Source of the DNA: Flavobacterium sp.
GTDB taxonomy: Bacteria; Bacteroidota; Bacteroidia; Flavobacteriales; Flavobacteriaceae
Length of the DNA: 64,000 nt
Reading direction: 5' to 3'
NCBI GenBank assembly: GCA_023251135.1
Contig: JAHEZJ010000005.1
Span: forward strand, 81,916 to 145,915
Positions 53,125-61,487 of this stretch are shown here, piece by piece. Every line of letters starts with the position of its first letter. Position 1 is the first letter of the stretch. The notes below the pieces were generated by a model. It was not told the origin of the DNA and searched no databases. It saw nothing but the letters and a program-made list of their open reading frames with translations. The position numbers and the translations under genes were made by a program.

Positions 53125-53290
53125 GTTCGATAAATTTCGTTTCAGTTTCTTAAAAATTTAAAAGCCTGTGTTTTCAAGAGAAGTTAGTTCGAGTCCCATT
53201 AAGGGTTAATCATCCCAAATACAAAACCATCTTTCTATTAAACCTATTGTCCAAATCCGTTGTAGTAACTGTTATGCCCAGTTATTCTCG

Positions 53291-54430
53291 TTATTTAGTA
53301 GGTCTTGAAGTTGCCGTCGGTTTAACTTTTTCTTCAAGAATATCTATTACACTTTTCTTCAAGTCATCATATTTTAAGTTGTCGTTAAAACCAATGTTAA
53401 ATGTTGAATGTGTATCTCCTTTTGTTTGGCAAAGTAAATATCTTACCCCACCTTGTTCTACTGAAATTGGAGAATATTCTGTTTGAATTCTATATTCAAC
53501 TTTATCGTTTTGATTTACAACATAGAACAAATGTTTGTAATATATGTCTTTTGAACCTTCTTCATATCTTTCGAAAGCTTGGATTAATTTGTCATTCCAT
53601 TTGAATTGATCGAAACAAAACATATCTTTTAAATTGTCTTTTAGTTGTTTTTTCTTGTGTGCTTCATACAGTTTGTCTTTGTATGGTTTTGCTTTGTCAT
53701 ACTCTTTTCTATAATAATATATTTGAATAAGTTTAGCATAAGTGTGATAGTCTTCGGAATCTAATTGCAAAAGTTCAACAAAAGCGGGTTCAGCTTTTTC
53801 ATAGTTACCTTTTAGAGATTCAAGAAGTCCAATGTTAAATAATGCATTTATGTATGAATTAGATTTTTTTTCAATTTTTGATTTTGCTATATAAAATGCC
53901 TCTAGAGCTCTATCGTTATTTTTCTGATCAGAATAAATTTGAGCTATAAACGAATAAGGTCTATCAGGGCAATTCTTTTGTTCCGTAGCCTTTTTGTATG
54001 CTTCTAGTGCTAAATCTATTTTCTCTAAATTATAATAGGAATCTCCAAGTCCGCTATAAAATTCTGCATCATCCGATTTTAAATTAATTGCTGATTGAAA
54101 ACTTTTTACAGCATCATCATATTTTTGCATATAATTTAAAGTCGATGCCTTAATATAAAATGATGCAGGGTCTTTCGAATCTTTGTCTATGGAGAAATTC
54201 ATAAACTTAATGCAGTTATTATCGTCTTCTTTCATATAATAAGCTAGCCCAATATAATACAATGATTTTGCTGAGTAGTCTTTAGATTTAGAAGCGTATT
54301 GCTCAACAATTTTGTCGAATTGTTTATTGTCAGATAAAGTTTTTAGCTCTGTAGTTAGTTTGTCTTGAGCAAAAATTGTCAAGTTAGAAATTGTCAGAAT
54401 GATTGTTACTAAAATGTTCTTAATTTTCAT
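53291..54430 (-). CDS. TPR-repeat secreted protein
   Basis: 379 residues with a signal peptide (about 1-21, ending IFAQ). About seven TPR-like helix pairs fill 25-270 (SLYYIGLAYYMKEDDNNCIKF; ASFYIKASTLNYMQKYDDAVKSF; AEFYSGLGDSYYNLEKIDLALEAY). The C-terminal 100 residues are a separate domain (KYDDLKKSVIDILEEK). It is probably a periplasmic or surface scaffold; partners unknown. The gene is bracketed by inward GTTATG ends (53272-53277 on plus, 54465-54470 on minus). Confidence 0.8.
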   Translation of the reverse strand: MKIKNILVTIILTISNLTIFAQDKLTTELKTLSDNKQFDKIVEQYASKSKDYSAKSLYYIGLAYYMKEDDNNCIKFMNFSIDKDSKDPASFYIKASTLNYMQKYDDAVKSFQSAINLKSDDAEFYSGLGDSYYNLEKIDLALEAYKKATEQKNCPDRPYSFIAQIYSDQKNNDRALEAFYIAKSKIEKKSNSYINALFNIGLLESLKGNYEKAEPAFVELLQLDSEDYHTYAKLIQIYYYRKEYDKAKPYKDKLYEAHKKKQLKDNLKDMFCFDQFKWNDKLIQAFERYEEGSKDIYYKHLFYVVNQNDKVEYRIQTEYSPISVEQGGVRYLLCQTKGDTHSTFNIGFNDNLKYDDLKKSVIDILEEKVKPTATSRPTK

Positions 54431-54507
54431 TGTGTGTCATTATGTTGTTATTTTTATAATTGGACATAACGTCCCGCTACTACAGCTGGTTTGAGGCTAA
54501 ATCAAGC

Positions 54508-54631
54508 CCGCTACGCAAAGTCTTCTGACTTTGCGTTTTTAACCTTTTAGTCCTTATAAACCTTAAACCTATATAAGTCTCCCGACTTTTCTTAATTCTT
54601 TTTATATTAATAGTCGTTTCCAAATTACATC
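54508..54631. repeat. 124-bp direct repeat, copy 1
   Basis: Runs from CCGCTACGCAAAGTC to GTTTCCAAATTACATC and is nearly identical to 55062-55184. It contains the hairpin ACGCAAAGTC/GACTTTGCGT (54513-54536) followed by T5, and a second hairpin AAGTC-TCCC-GACTT. A third partial copy, only the first hairpin, is at 56606-56641. Confidence 0.9.
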
Positions 54632-54654
54632 ACTACTGTTGGCGGTTATGCAAA

Positions 54655-54987
54655 TTATTTCTTTTTATCAAAATATGTCCACCTCAAAATTCCGTATAAC
54701 GACGGAATAATAACAAGAAAAAATGCAGTTAATGAATATACTTTATCGGCTCTGAGATTATTTGTATCATTTGATCTTAAAGAATAAAGTGCAAACGTAA
54801 GTAATACAGATCCAAATACACTAAAAAAATAAGCTCTTATTAAATATTTCAAAGGTAACATTGAGTTGTTTTCTGCTTTAATTTTTTTAATTAATATAGT
54901 TGGGAAATTATATGCCCAAACTACAACTAATGCAGCAAGCAGTAAATCAAATGCATCGCTAAAAGCTTCTCTAAATATTGATTCCAT
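54655..54987 (-). CDS. Small three-helix membrane protein
   Basis: 110 residues with hydrophobic helices at about 9-30, 46-68 and 82-103 and a basic C-terminus (FDKKK). No family recognised. It is framed by inverted 13-bp ends, TTGGCGGTTATGC (54639-54651) and GCATTACCGCCAA (55026-55038), 12 of 13 complementary, and outside them by the two copies of the 124-bp repeat. This gives it the look of a single-gene mobile unit. Confidence 0.65.
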   Translation of the reverse strand: MESIFREAFSDAFDLLLAALVVVWAYNFPTILIKKIKAENNSMLPLKYLIRAYFFSVFGSVLLTFALYSLRSNDTNNLRADKVYSLTAFFLVIIPSLYGILRWTYFDKKK

Positions 54988-55293
54988 AAATCAATTTCAA
55001 TTCTGATATTTATTCCTATTTTCATGCATTACCGCCAACTTGTATATACGTCTCGCGATATCCGCTACGCAAAGTCTCCTGACTTTGCGTTTTTAACCTT
55101 TAGTCCTTATAAACCTTAAACCTATATAAGTCTCCCGACTTTTCTTAATTCTCTTTATATTAATAGTCGTTTCCAAATTACATCTTCTACAAGAAAACTT
55201 AATCACTTTGCGGGTGCGAAGTCAGAGACACTCGCACAGCGTTACAGATGAACATTTCGCAGAGCATGGTCGAAATCTCATCGTAACAGAGGA
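54988..55293. other. Intergenic region with repeat copy 2 and hairpin
   Basis: 306 bp: the inverted end at 55026, TATATACGTCTCGCG, the 124-bp repeat (55062-55184) and a GTGCGA/TCGCAC hairpin repeat (55214-55237). No gene. Confidence 0.6.
55062..55184. repeat. 124-bp direct repeat, copy 2
   Basis: Differs from 54508-54631 by only a few substitutions and one missing T. The hairpin here is 55067-55076 with 55081-55090, loop TCCT. Confidence 0.9.
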
Positions 55294-55749
55294 CTAAGGA
55301 TAGATAGCTTTCACTTTTGAATTATTTTCTCTATTTAGCCGAATTTCAACCTTTAATACATTTGATACCCTACAAACATTTAAATAATTTCCCTTAACAC
55401 TCTTTTCCCAATTAATATATCCTATATTACTTTTAAACTCATTTAAGGATAAATTGTCTTTTGAATTTATCGTTTTAAAAAGCCCGCCTAAAGGAACTAT
55501 CTCCACCTTCCCTTCATCTTTAACAATTAAAAAAGCATCCATACCTCCATCAAAACCCGAATAGGTCTCCTCAATGTATGATTGTGGCAAAGCTTCTTCT
55601 TTTTTATATTTACCATAATAAAAAGAAATCCTATTCCCTCTATCCACCCTGGTTATTGTAGTTTTATTATAACTGTAGTAAATATAACTTTCTTCAGATG
55701 AGCAAGCTCCTAAAAAAAGAGTCATCAATAAAACTATTATATTTTTCAT
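55294..55749 (-). CDS. Small lipoprotein of unknown function
   Basis: 151 residues. The lipobox is LGAC (Cys about 16), followed by SSEE, so it may be surface-exposed. The body is beta-rich with Tyr and Lys (SYIYYSYNKTTITRVDRGNR; GGMDAFLIVKDEGKVEIVPLGGLF). I recognise no family. Confidence 0.7.
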   Translation of the reverse strand: MKNIIVLLMTLFLGACSSEESYIYYSYNKTTITRVDRGNRISFYYGKYKKEEALPQSYIEETYSGFDGGMDAFLIVKDEGKVEIVPLGGLFKTINSKDNLSLNEFKSNIGYINWEKSVKGNYLNVCRVSNVLKVEIRLNRENNSKVKAIYP

Positions 55750-56049
55750 CGTTTTTGCACTATTTCACCTCGTTCCCCGAGGTACTCTTATGAATGTTAT
55801 ACCAATATCTCCGATTCGGTGTCTCCTCTAAAAACAAATCTAGTACAAAAAACGAAAACGCCATAAAATCTCTCACCTTCTCCCAAATTTAATATCATTT
55901 CTATTGGTTAAATGATTTAGCATTCAAAACATTTTAAAAAGCGAGAAGTTTTCTTTATTTATTTTCTGTAAATTTGACTGTATTTACAAAAGCAAATCTG
56001 CTAATATTTTTAGCAAACAACTTCTAAATTAATTATCTTACTATAACCA
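55750..56049. other. Intergenic region before the acetyltransferase gene
   Basis: 300 bp without an ORF. TAAATTTG at 55969-55976 fits a -7 box, 73 bp before the GNAT start. GAATGTTATACC near 55793 resembles the GTTATGC ends seen around other genes here. Nothing else stands out. Confidence 0.4.
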
Positions 56050-56550
56050 ATGTCTACTCTTTATCAAAGCCCAAGAATTATTATTCGTGAATTTTTATCT
56101 CAAGAACAACAAACATTTTTAAATCTTTTTAAAGATAATCAAGTTACACAATACCTTCCTGATGCTTCACCAGAAAGATATGTAGAAATGTTTAATGAAT
56201 TGCTTGAAAATTATGAAAAGAAAAATCTTAGTCGATGGGCGATATTTGACACTACAAATAATAATTTCATAGGAATGTGTGTTGCTCGTATTTTTATACA
56301 TAACACAAACCAAATAGAGATTGGATATGTACTCAGTAGGGAATATTGGGGAAAAGGTATTGCCACAGAAGTATGCAAAGCATTAACGCAATATAGTTTT
56401 GCAAATACAAATACAAAAGAAGTTGTAGCCGTAACAGATCTCAATAACACCGGATCACAAAATGTACTGCAAAAAGCCGGATTTGAACGATTAAATAATC
56501 TGATCAGAAATGAAGAAGAGCTGGCTTATTTTAAGATAGAAAGATTATAA
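56050..56550 (+). CDS. GNAT family N-acetyltransferase
   Basis: 166 residues, RimJ/RimL-like GNAT fold. Visible parts are PRIIIREFLSQEQQTFLNLF at the start, WAIFDTTNNNFIGMC, IEIGYVLSREYWGKGIATEV with the acetyl-CoA loop (GKGIATE), and VTDLNNTGSQNVLQKAGF. Substrate unknown. Monocistronic. Confidence 0.87.
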   Translation: MSTLYQSPRIIIREFLSQEQQTFLNLFKDNQVTQYLPDASPERYVEMFNELLENYEKKNLSRWAIFDTTNNNFIGMCVARIFIHNTNQIEIGYVLSREYWGKGIATEVCKALTQYSFANTNTKEVVAVTDLNNTGSQNVLQKAGFERLNNLIRNEEELAYFKIERL

Positions 56551-56891
56551 TCTCATTTCTGTTGAATATGCAACCCAAATAAAAGGATCAAACATTTTTT
56601 ACTCCCCGCTACGCAAAGTCTCCTGACTTTGCGTTTTTAACCCATTTGCACAGCTTTTCATAAGAAACTCTTCGTAAAGTAAGGGTAATCAACCAAAAAA
56701 AACAATTAAAAATACTGCTGATAAAAATTACATTGCGGCTTTATGATCTCCATTTCCACTGATGCAATTGCAATTTATAATTCAGTAATACTGTCAGTTT
56801 TTTTTTAATTAAAAACTTTTACCAGCACTAAATTTTGCAAATAAATAACATACTTTTGGATTAACTAAAACCTTATTTATAAAAGTAAAAT
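56551..56891. other. Intergenic region with hairpin repeat
   Basis: 341 bp. ACGCAAAGTC/GACTTTGCGT (56610-56633) followed by T5 is a copy of the repeat hairpin and may end the acetyltransferase mRNA. GCACAGCTTTTCATAAG near 56648 repeats the tail of the 50164 copy. TACTTTTG at 56851-56858 is a -7 candidate for the M28 gene. Confidence 0.6.
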
Positions 56892-58196
56892 ATGAGAAAA
56901 ATTATTGTAAGTATGTTTGTTCTAAGTCAATGTTTTAATGTACAGGGACAATCGATAGATAAAATTATTACGAATAAGGAAGTAACTCGCATAGAGAAAA
57001 TACTTTCGGCTGATGATATGCAGGGTAGAAGAACTTTTACTCCCGGTATTGAAAAAGCATCAGCCTTTATAGAATCGGAGTTTAAAGAAATTGGCTTGCA
57101 AACTTTCAATGCAGCAGCGAATTACAGACAAGAATTTTCGATGACTTCCTCTAAAGCCGTTTCTTCAAAAATTACTATTGATGGCAAAGAAATAAATAAC
57201 AATCAGGTTGTAACATTCTCCTACCTTCCTCAGGTTTCTTTAACCGAAAAAAGCGATATTTCTGTTGTAAAAATCAATAAAGGGGATAACATTGGCGAGA
57301 AATTTAATGAATATTATAAAAGTTCCAAAAATCTTTTGGTCCTAGTTGACTCTTCATTTGATAAGGTTTTACCGAATATTCAACATATTGACCGAATCAG
57401 TGCGACTCCGGGAAACAATACAGTTATGTTTGTTTTTGGTACCACAGAAGCGACCACTTTTTCTGTTGAATTAACAAATACAGTCTCCAAAAAAACACTG
57501 AATAATGTTGTTGGAATATTACCCGGAAAAACCAAACCAAATGAGTATGTGATTTTTTCAGGGCATTATGACCACTTAGGAGTAGGCTCTCCCGAAGAAG
57601 GTGCTCCGCATCCTGCAACAGATTCTATTTATAATGGCGCTAATGATGATGCCGCTGGAACAACAGCAGTAATTATGCTTGCGAAGTATTTTAAAAAACT
57701 AAACAACAACGAGCGTACTATTATTTTTACCACATTTACAGCTGAAGAATTAGGCGGTTATGGAGCTAAATATTTTTCGAAACAGCTTGCGCCAGAAAAA
57801 GTGATTGCGATGTTCAATATTGAAATGATAGGAACAGAATCGAAATGGGGTAAAAACTCTGCTTACATTACAGGCTACGAAAAGTCGGATATGGGACAGA
57901 TTTTACAAACTAATTTAACAGGAACAAATTTTAAATTTTATTCAGACCCTTATCCGGATCAACAATTATTCTACCGCTCAGACAACGCTACTTTAGCCAG
58001 ACTTGGAGTCCCTGCTCACACCATTTCTACTTCAAAAATGGATAATGAACTTACGTATCACACAGCCGATGATGAATTTGAAACCTTAGATATTGATAAC
58101 ATGACCCAAATAATAAAATCAATTGCACTAAGTTCTTCTTCGATTATTAGTGGAAAAGATACGCCAACAAGAGTAAATACTACTCAATTAAAATAA
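56892..58196 (+). CDS. M28 family metallopeptidase, secreted
   Basis: 434 residues with a signal peptide (about 1-20). A PA-like or linker region precedes the M28 domain (about 205-415). Zinc ligands and catalytic residues are visible as SGHYDHLG (H, D), YNGANDDAAGT (D), TFTAEELGGYGA (EE pair), MFNIEMIG and LTYHTADDEF (H). Predicted aminopeptidase outside the cytoplasm. Confidence 0.9.
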   Translation: MRKIIVSMFVLSQCFNVQGQSIDKIITNKEVTRIEKILSADDMQGRRTFTPGIEKASAFIESEFKEIGLQTFNAAANYRQEFSMTSSKAVSSKITIDGKEINNNQVVTFSYLPQVSLTEKSDISVVKINKGDNIGEKFNEYYKSSKNLLVLVDSSFDKVLPNIQHIDRISATPGNNTVMFVFGTTEATTFSVELTNTVSKKTLNNVVGILPGKTKPNEYVIFSGHYDHLGVGSPEEGAPHPATDSIYNGANDDAAGTTAVIMLAKYFKKLNNNERTIIFTTFTAEELGGYGAKYFSKQLAPEKVIAMFNIEMIGTESKWGKNSAYITGYEKSDMGQILQTNLTGTNFKFYSDPYPDQQLFYRSDNATLARLGVPAHTISTSKMDNELTYHTADDEFETLDIDNMTQIIKSIALSSSSIISGKDTPTRVNTTQLK

Positions 58197-58216
58197 CAAT
58201 AAGTAAATTATTAGAC

Positions 58217-58246
58217 CGGTTCGAGTCTTCGCCTCGGCACACTACT
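58217..58246 (+). repeat. Degraded tRNA 3' end
   Basis: CCGGTTCGAGTCTTCG then CCTCGGCACACTACTAAAA has a T-arm-like start and the same ACTACTAAAA-CAAAG tail and hairpin as tRNA-Glu at 61131-61187. It is too damaged to be a tRNA. The matching terminator is at 58254-58282 (GGCTTCAGA-gaaa-TCTGGAGC). Confidence 0.55.
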
Positions 58247-58253
58247 AAAACAA

Positions 58254-58282
58254 AGGCTTCAGAGAAATCTGGAGCTTTTTTT
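58254..58282 (+). terminator. tRNA-type terminator behind the M28 gene
   Basis: GCTTCAGA/TCTGGAGC with a GAAA loop and T-run. It is a two-base variant of the hairpins at 50056 and 61158 and is the only visible terminator for the M28 gene. Confidence 0.65.
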
Positions 58283-58351
58283 ATGTTTTAAACTACCCTA
58301 AAATAACTTTGCGTTCATGATCAGAAGAAACTGTTTTTAGCAACAGACATA

Positions 58352-58627
58352 TCATTCTTCTATGCCAATTTCATCAATTACTGTAGCATTCATTTTTTTC
58401 TTTCGAATTAACTTCAAACCAAATTTTATTAAAAAATAGGTTACCAAAATATAAAACAAAAAACAAGTAAGAAATCCAATTGTGTAACCTGGAGCGCCTA
58501 CTACTCCATCTTCAAATTTTTTCTTGCAATTTTCAAATAGAATTGGAAATACATGTGCCGCAGGAAAACAAAGTAAAATTGTAAATACTATTATTATAAC
58601 TCCTGCTATCTTTTTAAATATGTTCAT
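58352..58627 (-). CDS. Small two-helix membrane protein
   Basis: 91 residues with hydrophobic helices at about 5-30 and 48-70 and a basic then acidic tail (LIRKKKMNATVIDEIGIEE). Two Cys in the loop or helix. No family recognised; the AT-rich composition matches the region. Confidence 0.6.
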   Translation of the reverse strand: MNIFKKIAGVIIIVFTILLCFPAAHVFPILFENCKKKFEDGVVGAPGYTIGFLTCFLFYILVTYFLIKFGLKLIRKKKMNATVIDEIGIEE

Positions 58628-58793
58628 TTATTTTTTTGAGTTCAAAGTTTTGAATTTTTCCTACCAGTGTTATATAATTCTCCAAGATATACAACTGAAC
58701 ACCATACATATGGATATAACTTTACCTCAAATTTAATATAAATTGTATGAGTTAAATAATTTAGTATTCAAAGCATTTACCATATCATAAAAA

Positions 58794-58825
58794 AATTGCG
58801 TAAAGTCGGAGACATTTACGCAATT
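58794..58825. repeat. Hairpin repeat AATTGCGTAAA-TTTACGCAATT
   Basis: A perfect 11-bp stem with the loop GTCGGAGACA. Its core matches the 50164 hairpin but the arms differ in a paired way. The tail TTTTCATAAGCTCTTTT also matches. It lies 48 bp beyond the histidine decarboxylase stop. Confidence 0.7.
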
Positions 58826-58872
58826 TTCATAAGCTCTTTTACAGAACAGAATAACAATACTATTTCAAAACA

Positions 58873-60033
58873 CTACCAACTGAATTCCGCCATTTCTTCC
58901 GGGGTTTCAATGCAATTTTCTACGTCGTTGATAAACAGATCGATTTGTTCTTTGGTCACGTTTGGCATGCAAATAATATGAGAGATATCGCCCTCAGTGG
59001 CTAATTGCCATTTTGATTTAACTTCTTCGGTAATTTTTGGAAAAACGACTGTGATCGAATTTGGATTTCTCCAGGCGGCGATCCCCATATTTTTTAATCG
59101 CTGCTCACAGTATTCCGCTACTTCAAGACTGTGTAAATAACGCTTTTTCAGACCTTCAATACCTAATTTTTTTAAGGTAAACCATAAAAACAACGGAGAA
59201 TGACCATTTCTGGACCCTGTAATTGTGGTGTCTAAGGAACCGATATACGATATCCCTTTTGAAATTCGATCCCTATTGGAACGCTTCGTGATAATGACAC
59301 CAGTGGGAATAGGCGAACCAATAAATTTGTGTCCACTGATAGAAATACTGTCCGCACCATCCATAAAATCAAAAGGAAGTCGTGGCTCCATAAAGGCTCC
59401 ATAACTTCCGGATAGGGCTGCATCACAATGGATGTAGCTATCCTGTATGGCTAATGTTTTTAGAATATTCTTAATTTTTGATACGTCATCTTTGGCTTCT
59501 TTCATGGTAGTACCAAAAGTAGTCAGTACGATAGCCGGTTTATGACGATTCAGTTTTAAAGTATTTTCAAAATCCTCATAATCAATTTCACCATTTTCCT
59601 GTGAACGAATAACGATACTCGGAATGTTAAGCAAATGAATGTTTTTACGCACACTGTAATGGGTTGATTCCGAATAATAGACCATTGCTTTCGGATATAA
59701 CTCTCGTGCGAGATACAGTCCGTACAAATTACTTTCAGAACCACCATTGGTTACATACCCCCAATAATCTTTTGGATTGGCGCGGAATAATTTGGCAAAA
59801 AAGCCAACCACTTCTCTTTCCAGTTCGTGTGTCTGCACTTTATAGGTGCAATCTTCAAAAGGATCTCCAAGGTTATTGATCGGATATTTTAAAAAATGAC
59901 TGATTTCCGAATAATCAAAATCTTTGGATACCGGATAACCTAAGAAATTATCTCTGGCATTTTCGATGTATTGATTCAAATCAAACAAACGTTGATTGTC
60001 TTCTATGGATAGTGATTCTGAGATAGGTGTCAT
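58873..60033 (-). CDS. hdc: Histidine decarboxylase, PLP-dependent
   Basis: 386 residues, group II decarboxylase fold: NYVTNGGSESN-type segment YVTNGGSESNLYG (about 93-105), His125 in STHYSVRK that would stack on PLP, HCDAALSGSYG, and the PLP lysine in SISGHKFIGSPIPTGV (Lys236). The length and motifs fit the Gram-negative PLP histidine decarboxylases (about 378 residues), which make histamine. Related serine decarboxylases are an alternative. No histidine/histamine antiporter gene is adjacent. Divergent from the Lrp gene with 153 bp between. Confidence 0.85.
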   Translation of the reverse strand: MTPISESLSIEDNQRLFDLNQYIENARDNFLGYPVSKDFDYSEISHFLKYPINNLGDPFEDCTYKVQTHELEREVVGFFAKLFRANPKDYWGYVTNGGSESNLYGLYLARELYPKAMVYYSESTHYSVRKNIHLLNIPSIVIRSQENGEIDYEDFENTLKLNRHKPAIVLTTFGTTMKEAKDDVSKIKNILKTLAIQDSYIHCDAALSGSYGAFMEPRLPFDFMDGADSISISGHKFIGSPIPTGVIITKRSNRDRISKGISYIGSLDTTITGSRNGHSPLFLWFTLKKLGIEGLKKRYLHSLEVAEYCEQRLKNMGIAAWRNPNSITVVFPKITEEVKSKWQLATEGDISHIICMPNVTKEQIDLFINDVENCIETPEEMAEFSW

Positions 60034-60186
60034 AACATTTATTTTTTTAGTAAATGTACTTTTAATAGTTTAATATTCTACATTAACAACAATACTCGAA
60101 ATATAATTCTAAATTTGAACCATATTTAAGTTTTTTAATATTGAATTTACTATTTATTTTTTCTGAAACCATATAATTATTCTGAG

Positions 60187-60639
60187 ATGGATGCCATAGA
60201 CAAAAAAATATTGATGCTTTTACAGCAAGATTCGAAACAAAATACAAAGGAAATTGCCGAAAAAATAGGATTATCTGTTTCTCCTACCTTTGAGAGAATC
60301 AAGAAACTGGAACAAAAGCAGTACATCAAAAATTATGTTGCTTTGCTGGATGCTACCAAAATTGGAAAATCAATCAGTGTCTATTGTCAGGTTACTTTGG
60401 CGGTGCACTCACGCGAATTGATTGACGATTTTAAACAGCACATTCTGGTATTACCCGAAATAATGGGTTGTTTTCACGTGTCCGGGAATTATGATTTTTT
60501 GCTGAAAGTAGCCGTAAATGACATGAACGAATATCAAAAGTTTGTGATCGATAAGTTATCGGTTATCAAAGGAATTTCAAATGTGCAAAGTTCTTTTGTG
60601 ATGGAAGAAATAAAGAATGATTTTGCCTTTAATTTATAA
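60187..60639 (+). CDS. Lrp/AsnC family transcriptional regulator
   Basis: 150 residues: an N-terminal HTH (about 1-60, MDAIDKKILMLLQQDSKQNTKEIAEKIGLSVSPTFERIKKLE) and the C-terminal RAM ligand-binding domain (about 65-145; MGCFHVSGNYDFLLKVAVNDM). Divergent orientation next to histidine decarboxylase suggests it controls that gene in answer to an amino acid, perhaps histidine. No operator was identified. Confidence 0.9.
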   Translation: MDAIDKKILMLLQQDSKQNTKEIAEKIGLSVSPTFERIKKLEQKQYIKNYVALLDATKIGKSISVYCQVTLAVHSRELIDDFKQHILVLPEIMGCFHVSGNYDFLLKVAVNDMNEYQKFVIDKLSVIKGISNVQSSFVMEEIKNDFAFNL

Positions 60640-61029
60640 AACTGGAATTCTACGATAGTGTTTTCCCAAAAACTTCATGTAACTTTTTAGAAGTGACTCT
60701 TTAGTGAGCATTTTTTTTAATTTGAAACAATTTTGCGTTCGCAAACGGGGTATCCGCAGCAGCGAAGAGAAAAAAACTGCATAAAAATAACAAATAAACC
60801 ATGTGTATTTTCTCTCAAAACAAATAATCCTAAAAATAATTTTATTTTTTTCAGAAGACTTTCATCTCAACAAAAGAAAAGAAAAATCTTATTTCTCGTT
60901 TTTTACTGACAAAACAACCGATTATTAATCAAACAAATACATCTCCGGTAAATTTTCACCGTCTGTGATTGCTTGTTTCTAAAGCTGCCATTTTCAAAAT
61001 AACCCTGAAAAATTTTTTCAAAATTTCCA
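60640..61029. other. Long intergenic region before tRNA-Glu
   Basis: About 390 bp without an ORF, AT-rich. TTTGCGTTCGCAAA (near 60731) is a short palindrome followed by CGGGGTATCCGCAGCAGCG, the only GC-rich patch. No further structure was found. Confidence 0.4.
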
Positions 61030-61059
61030 TTGTGTATTCTAAAAATAGTTGCACTTTTG
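61030..61059 (+). promoter_or_regulatory. Promoter of tRNA-Glu
   Basis: TTG (61030-61032), 19-bp spacer, CACTTTTG (61052-61059). The -7 box differs from TAnnTTTG at one position; the spacing equals that of the tRNA-fMet promoter. Confidence 0.6.
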
Positions 61060-61078
61060 CACCCGCAACGAACAAGAA

Positions 61079-61150
61079 GGCCCGTTCGTCTATCGGTTAG
61101 GACGCATGGTTTTCATCCATGTAAGAGCGGTTCGATTCCGCTACGGGCTA
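61079..61150 (+). tRNA. tRNA-Glu (TTC)
   Basis: 72 nt. Acceptor GGCCCGT pairs with ACGGGCT, anticodon stem CATGG/CCATG with loop TTTTCAT (anticodon TTC), T-arm AGCGGTTCGATTCCGCT. CCA is not encoded. Confidence 0.95.
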
Positions 61151-61157
61151 CTAAAAA

Positions 61158-61187
61158 CAAAGCTTCAGAGAAATCTGAAGCTTTTTT
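61158..61187 (+). terminator. tRNA-Glu terminator
   Basis: AGCTTCAGA-gaaa-TCTGAAGCT followed by a T-run; identical in the stem to the hairpin at 50056. Confidence 0.88.
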
Positions 61188-61487
61188 GTTTTAGAACGTA
61201 AATCGTCCGGAGCATTTCAGGAATCAACACAAAACTTCTTAAACTTGATTTTTCATTCCCAAAAAACAAATCATATCCTGTAAAGTAATTGTATCGAATT
61301 ATTTAAATTTTAAAAATCGCTTTCAATTAATTTCCAATGAAAATTAATGCCATTCCTCCTATCCTTTAAATTTGATAAAAAACATCTGATTTGAAAGGAA
61401 TTTCTTTGATATATTAGTATATTCGAAAAATAAAAAGCAAAGATTTTTTTAAAGACTGACACCCGCAAAAGCATCAAATTTTAAACC
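61188..61487. other. Intergenic region after tRNA-Glu
   Basis: 300 bp, AT-rich, no ORF, repeat or clear promoter seen. Confidence 0.4.

Larger units (their letters stand above)
52639..53290. other. Intergenic region with hairpin, 115-bp repeat copy 2 and tRNA remnants
   Basis: 652 bp with no gene. In order: CATAACC at the stop of the previous gene, TGGACGTTAGC (52761-52771), a stem CACCTT/AAGGTG (52774-52815) around GGCGCGAGCGTCTCGG, a degraded T-arm TGGTTCGAAAATTGTCCCG (52941-52959), repeat copy 2 (52965-53078), a terminator hairpin (53089-53124), another T-arm-like phrase GTTCGAGTCCC near 53188, and GTAGTAACTGTTATGCCCA (53262-53280) facing the TPR gene. Confidence 0.7.

Noticed and set aside
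60720..60790. GC-rich patch with TTTGCGTTCGCAAA, considered as a gene remnant or attachment site
   Set aside because: The palindrome is short, does not recur in the window, and no frame continues across it.
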